From contig JAFCDX010000006.1 in the NCBI GenBank assembly GCA_017609465.1, positions 1-46,688 of the forward strand: 46,688 bases of DNA, read 5' to 3'. Numbering within the stretch: position 1 is the first letter of the stretch; each line of letters begins with the position of its first letter. This DNA is from Candidatus Woesearchaeota archaeon. Lineage in GTDB: Archaea > Nanobdellota > Nanobdellia > SCGC-AAA011-G17 > JAFCDX01. Under the pieces are notes generated by a model. It did no database searches. It worked only from the letters and a program-made list of their open reading frames with translations, and was not told the origin of the DNA. Position numbers and translations under genes: made by a program. Positions 44,190-46,688 of this stretch are shown piece by piece.

Positions 44190-44406
44190 TATCCCATACC
44201 TCATCCTCTTTATTATCCCATAACTCCCTCATCTTTGATTGCTGGATTTTATGAAGAAACTCATCATATTGATTATTTTTCTTTATATTTTTGAATATAT
44301 GGATCATATTTTTTATTAACTCATTATAAGTCTGCCTGGGATATTCTCTAACTTCTTTTAAAGAATCAACAATTTTTTTATTAAGTTGTATTGTTGTATT
44401 TTTCAT
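44182..44406 (-). CDS. RHH-type antitoxin partner of the MazF-like toxin
   Basis: 74 aa. TTIQLNKKIVDSLKEVREYP (about 3-22) resembles a ribbon-helix-helix DNA-binding start, with a helical toxin-binding tail (DEFLHKIQQSKMRELWDNKE). It precedes and overlaps the toxin gene, the usual order. Confidence 0.72.
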   Translation of the reverse strand: MKNTTIQLNKKIVDSLKEVREYPRQTYNELIKNMIHIFKNIKKNNQYDEFLHKIQQSKMRELWDNKEDEVWDNV

Positions 44407-44456
44407 TATATATCACCTATAAATATTATATAATTAATTATATATAAATCTTTTGG

Positions 44457-45104
44457 TCAGAAATCAAGTATATTTTTTTGTTTTTTTGCATGTTTTTTGT
44501 AAGGAAGCCATGATTTTCTGAATATTCCATCATGTTTCTCATAATTTTCTTTTAGAAATTTTTGAGTTCTCTCATCAGACATATATCCTGAGCCAAAATC
44601 CTCTTTAATTTTCTTTTTTATTTTTTCAATTTCCTCTTCTCTTATGAATTTTGACAATACTGATGCTGAAGCACATTCAATGAAATTTAAATCTGCTTTG
44701 TGCTCTATCATTAATTCTGCTTCATGCTTGAGAAAAGTTCTTAAATAATTCTTGTATTCTTCCTTGTTTGGAGAAGGACAATCTATTATTACCTTGTCTG
44801 GCTTCAGATGATTTATTATCTTTGCTGTATTTATAGCTTCTAATCTGTTAAGATTTAAATTTTGAGAATTCAGTGCATCATCAATCTCTTCAACAGGAAC
44901 TATGAATGTCTTGTAATCTTTTACTATTTTCTTAATTTCCTTGTACAAATAATCTCTTTGTCTTTTTGTAAGTAATTTAGAGTCTTTTACTCCTAATTCT
45001 TTTAACTTAAAAACATCTTCCTCATTTATTAAAATACCCGACATTATTAAAGGACCGATGATGCAACCTCTTCCAGCTTCATCTATCCCGCATATTGTTT
45101 TCAT
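44457..45104 (-). CDS. rnhB: Ribonuclease HII
   Basis: 215 aa. CGIDEAGRGCIIGPL (D8-E9 catalytic), VIIDCPSP and EHKADLNFIECASAS supply the four acidic residues (D, E, D, D) of archaeal RNase HII. It removes ribonucleotides and RNA primers from DNA. The common ASxLAK motif is modified to CASASVLSKF, still consistent with the family. Confidence 0.94.
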   Translation of the reverse strand: MKTICGIDEAGRGCIIGPLIMSGILINEEDVFKLKELGVKDSKLLTKRQRDYLYKEIKKIVKDYKTFIVPVEEIDDALNSQNLNLNRLEAINTAKIINHLKPDKVIIDCPSPNKEEYKNYLRTFLKHEAELMIEHKADLNFIECASASVLSKFIREEEIEKIKKKIKEDFGSGYMSDERTQKFLKENYEKHDGIFRKSWLPYKKHAKKQKNILDF

Positions 45105-45203
45105 ACATATAAGAAAAATAAATTTATTATAAATTTATCTATTAGAAAAAGATTTATAAATTAATTTATATGTAAAAATATTAATATAGAAGGTACTGTA
45201 ATA

Positions 45204-45290
45204 ATGTTAAAAAAGAGGAATTTAAAATTAATATATAATATTAATTTTACTTATTATTCTTGGTGCTTTAGGATATTTCTTATACTATAA
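45204..45290 (+). other. Possible remnant of a small membrane gene
   Basis: A TATA-like and SD-like (AAGGT) region precedes ATG 45204, which opens a 28-aa frame. Another frame encodes LILLIILGALGYFLYYKYNK, a clear TM. Either a frameshifted small membrane protein or chance. The 45105-45300 interval contains nothing else recognised. Confidence 0.25.
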
Positions 45291-45300
45291 GTATAATAAA

Positions 45301-45591
45301 TTATACTTCCTTTATTTCTTTTTCTATCTTTCTAATCTTTTCAAGTCTTTCATTAAGTTTTTCATACTTAGAATTAATCTTTTCCTTGCTTTCACTAAGT
45401 TTTGATTCTCTTTTCATTAAATTAGAAATTTTGTTTCTTAATTCAACTTCCTGACTTTTTGTAGAATTAAGCTTTTCTTTTAATCTGAATAAACTCCTTA
45501 CTATCTCTCTTTTTTGTTTATTTAATGCTGACAGCTCTTTTTTAATATCTTTTAGAGCCTCATTAAGCATCTGCTTTTGTTTCTTAGGCAT
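45301..45591 (-). CDS. Small coiled-coil protein
   Basis: 96 aa, almost entirely charged heptads (ALKDIKKELSALNKQKREIV, then SNLMKRESKLSESKEKINSK). No TM or signal. It may be a chaperone-like or SMC-associated protein; unknown. Confidence 0.68.
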   Translation of the reverse strand: MPKKQKQMLNEALKDIKKELSALNKQKREIVRSLFRLKEKLNSTKSQEVELRNKISNLMKRESKLSESKEKINSKYEKLNERLEKIRKIEKEIKEV

Positions 45592-45615
45592 AATTATTTT
45601 TATATTTTTTAATAT

Positions 45616-46311
45616 TTAAAGCTTTCTGTTATTTATCTTTGACATTATCTTGTTTATCTTATTCTTGCTTGAGTTATAGGTTTTTTTAGATATATATTTA
45701 GATTTGTATGCTTTTTGAAGCAATTTTTTCTTTTTTTCAAGTTTTTTAATTACTTCTTTTTTCTTCTGCCTTTTCATGAAATTCTTGTAAATTCTATCCA
45801 ATTTTGAATCAAGATTTTTGCTTATGTTTTTTAACTTCAATCTCTCTAATATTACAAAAACCAAGACAGAAATTATAATTAAGGTTATTATTATTGATAT
45901 AAGATAATTAACATTTCTAGATATTTTGCTACTTTTACTCTCATATAATTGAAATGTTTTTGATTCAGTATAAGTTTTGTTATTATGTTCTATGTTAACA
46001 GAAAATGTGTATATCCCGGGTTCTGTTTTTGGTATGTAAAATCCTCTTGTGAGATTCAATTCATCATCAAGAATTAATGTCTTTGTCTCTTTCATTATTA
46101 TTTTTTCATCATGAACAACAAAATCCACAATCAAGGGAGTCTTTATCATGTCAACATTATCTCTTATTATTATATTTGCATCAAGACTTTCATCAAAAGA
46201 AATATTATTGTTTTCCAAATTCACTTCAAGACCGATATCTAAAATACCATAAACCAATGGCATCAATAGAATTATTAAAAATAACCACCCCTTCATTTTT
46301 AAGAATAACAT
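45616..46311 (-). CDS. Secreted/membrane-anchored beta-domain protein
   Basis: 231 aa. Signal (GWLFLIILLMPLVYG), a beta-sandwich (about 28-125, ANIIIRDNVDMIKTPLIVDF and TEPGIYTFSVNIEHNNKTYT), a TM (about 135-155) and a very Lys-rich cytoplasmic tail. It may begin at ATG 46296 (MKGWLF). Similar layout to the next gene, so they are probably a duplicated pair or an operon. Confidence 0.72.
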   Translation of the reverse strand: MLFLKMKGWLFLIILLMPLVYGILDIGLEVNLENNNISFDESLDANIIIRDNVDMIKTPLIVDFVVHDEKIIMKETKTLILDDELNLTRGFYIPKTEPGIYTFSVNIEHNNKTYTESKTFQLYESKSSKISRNVNYLISIIITLIIISVLVFVILERLKLKNISKNLDSKLDRIYKNFMKRQKKKEVIKKLEKKKKLLQKAYKSKYISKKTYNSSKNKINKIMSKINNRKL

Positions 46312-46327
46312 ATTTTAATTTATAAGT

Positions 46328-46688
46328 TTAACGTTTCTTACTTTTTTTTATTAATCCTTTCTTGTAATATTCTTTTACTAATCTCACCTTTTTGCTTAAA
46401 TCAGTTTTCTTTTTTGGAGATTTTGTCCTTGCATATCTTATTTTTCTTATTGTTCTTAAATTAAATATCATTATTGTTAATATTATTGCTATCATCCCAA
46501 TAAATAACAAATATTTTGCTATATCAAACTTTTCTAGTCCAAGAACAGTTCCTTTAATTTTAAAAGAAGCACTTGCAACAGATGTTATGTTTTCATGCTT
46601 TACCAAGATACCAATAATATAATCTCCTTCTTTTAATTTTAAGTTTTTGAAAGATTTTCCGTAATTAACAAGATCTTTAACTGTCAAA
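46328..46688 (-). CDS. C-terminal end of a membrane-anchored surface protein, cut by the right edge
   Basis: The frame is open to the edge of the window, so the N-terminal part is missing. The visible 119 residues show the end of a beta domain (GDYIIGILVKHENITSVASA), one TM (about 55-75) and a Lys-rich tail (SKKVRLVKEYYKKGLIKKSK). Likely the same type as the preceding gene. Confidence 0.65.
   Translation of the reverse strand, partial: LTVKDLVNYGKSFKNLKLKEGDYIIGILVKHENITSVASASFKIKGTVLGLEKFDIAKYLLFIGMIAIILTIMIFNLRTIRKIRYARTKSPKKKTDLSKKVRLVKEYYKKGLIKKSKKR

Noticed and set aside
1-46688. CRISPR arrays
   Set aside because: No regularly spaced direct repeats of about 25-37 bp were seen.
1-46688. 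Bacterial TTGACA / TATAAT promoters as targets of the sigma factor
   Set aside because: Intergenic starts read here have archaeal BRE/TATA sequences. No convincing -35/-10 pair was found by eye; a genome-wide scan is needed.

Overview
ORGANISM. The window is AT-rich archaeal chromosome, most likely from a DPANN lineage (Pacearchaeota/Woesearchaeota-like; this placement is inference). The evidence is archaeal-type ribosomal and RNA polymerase genes (eL21, eL18, Rpo3, Rpo4, Rpo10), Pth2, fibrillarin/Nop5, archaeal TrpRS, Elp3, tRNA genes with bulge-helix-bulge introns, BRE/TATA promoters (RAAAG-TTTAWA) about 25 nt before start codons, and many small secreted Cys-rich lipoproteins.

LAYOUT. 0-5.4 kb is an accessory region: a zinc-ribbon membrane protein, lipoproteins, a membrane glycosyltransferase, a truncated beta-sandwich gene, an orphan 492-aa protein and an HExxH metallopeptidase. 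5.4-9.9 kb holds an M50 protease, a phosphoesterase, SppA, an RDD protein and Elp3. 11.5-17 kb is a ribosomal/RNA-polymerase block (rpl21e-rpoF-DUF655-rps13-rps4-rps11-rpoD, tRNA-Leu, small ORF, rpl18e-rpl13-rps9-rpoN). Directly after rpoN, on the same strand, is a gene for a bacterial-type sigma-70 factor with regions 2, 3 and 4 (16991-18028), followed by trpS and a TrmB-type regulator. 20-24.5 kb holds Pth2, fibrillarin, a short Nop5 lacking its N-terminal domain, small unknowns and tRNA-Trp. 24.9-39.8 kb is a cell-surface locus of five large secreted, mostly membrane-anchored proteins (PKD, NEW3/CARDB-like, beta-helix and EF-hand-like domains, plus a probable S-layer protein), interrupted by a decayed MNT-HEPN module. 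39.8-46.7 kb holds an AbiE-like pair, a compact SMC, a MazF-type pair, RNase HII, a coiled-coil protein and surface-protein fragments.

MAIN POINTS. The strongest observation is the sigma-70 factor embedded among archaeal transcription and translation genes, at the place where rpoK often follows rpoN. It keeps the core-binding, -10 melting and -35 HTH signatures. Second, both tRNA genes carry introns at non-canonical T-arm positions: tRNA-Leu has a 22-nt intron at 59/60, and tRNA-Trp has one at 37/38 and one at 53/54. Third, a family of lipoproteins shares a lipobox-TG(N/E)xV start and a PYI-CCLD-N-N-CD calcium-loop-like module.
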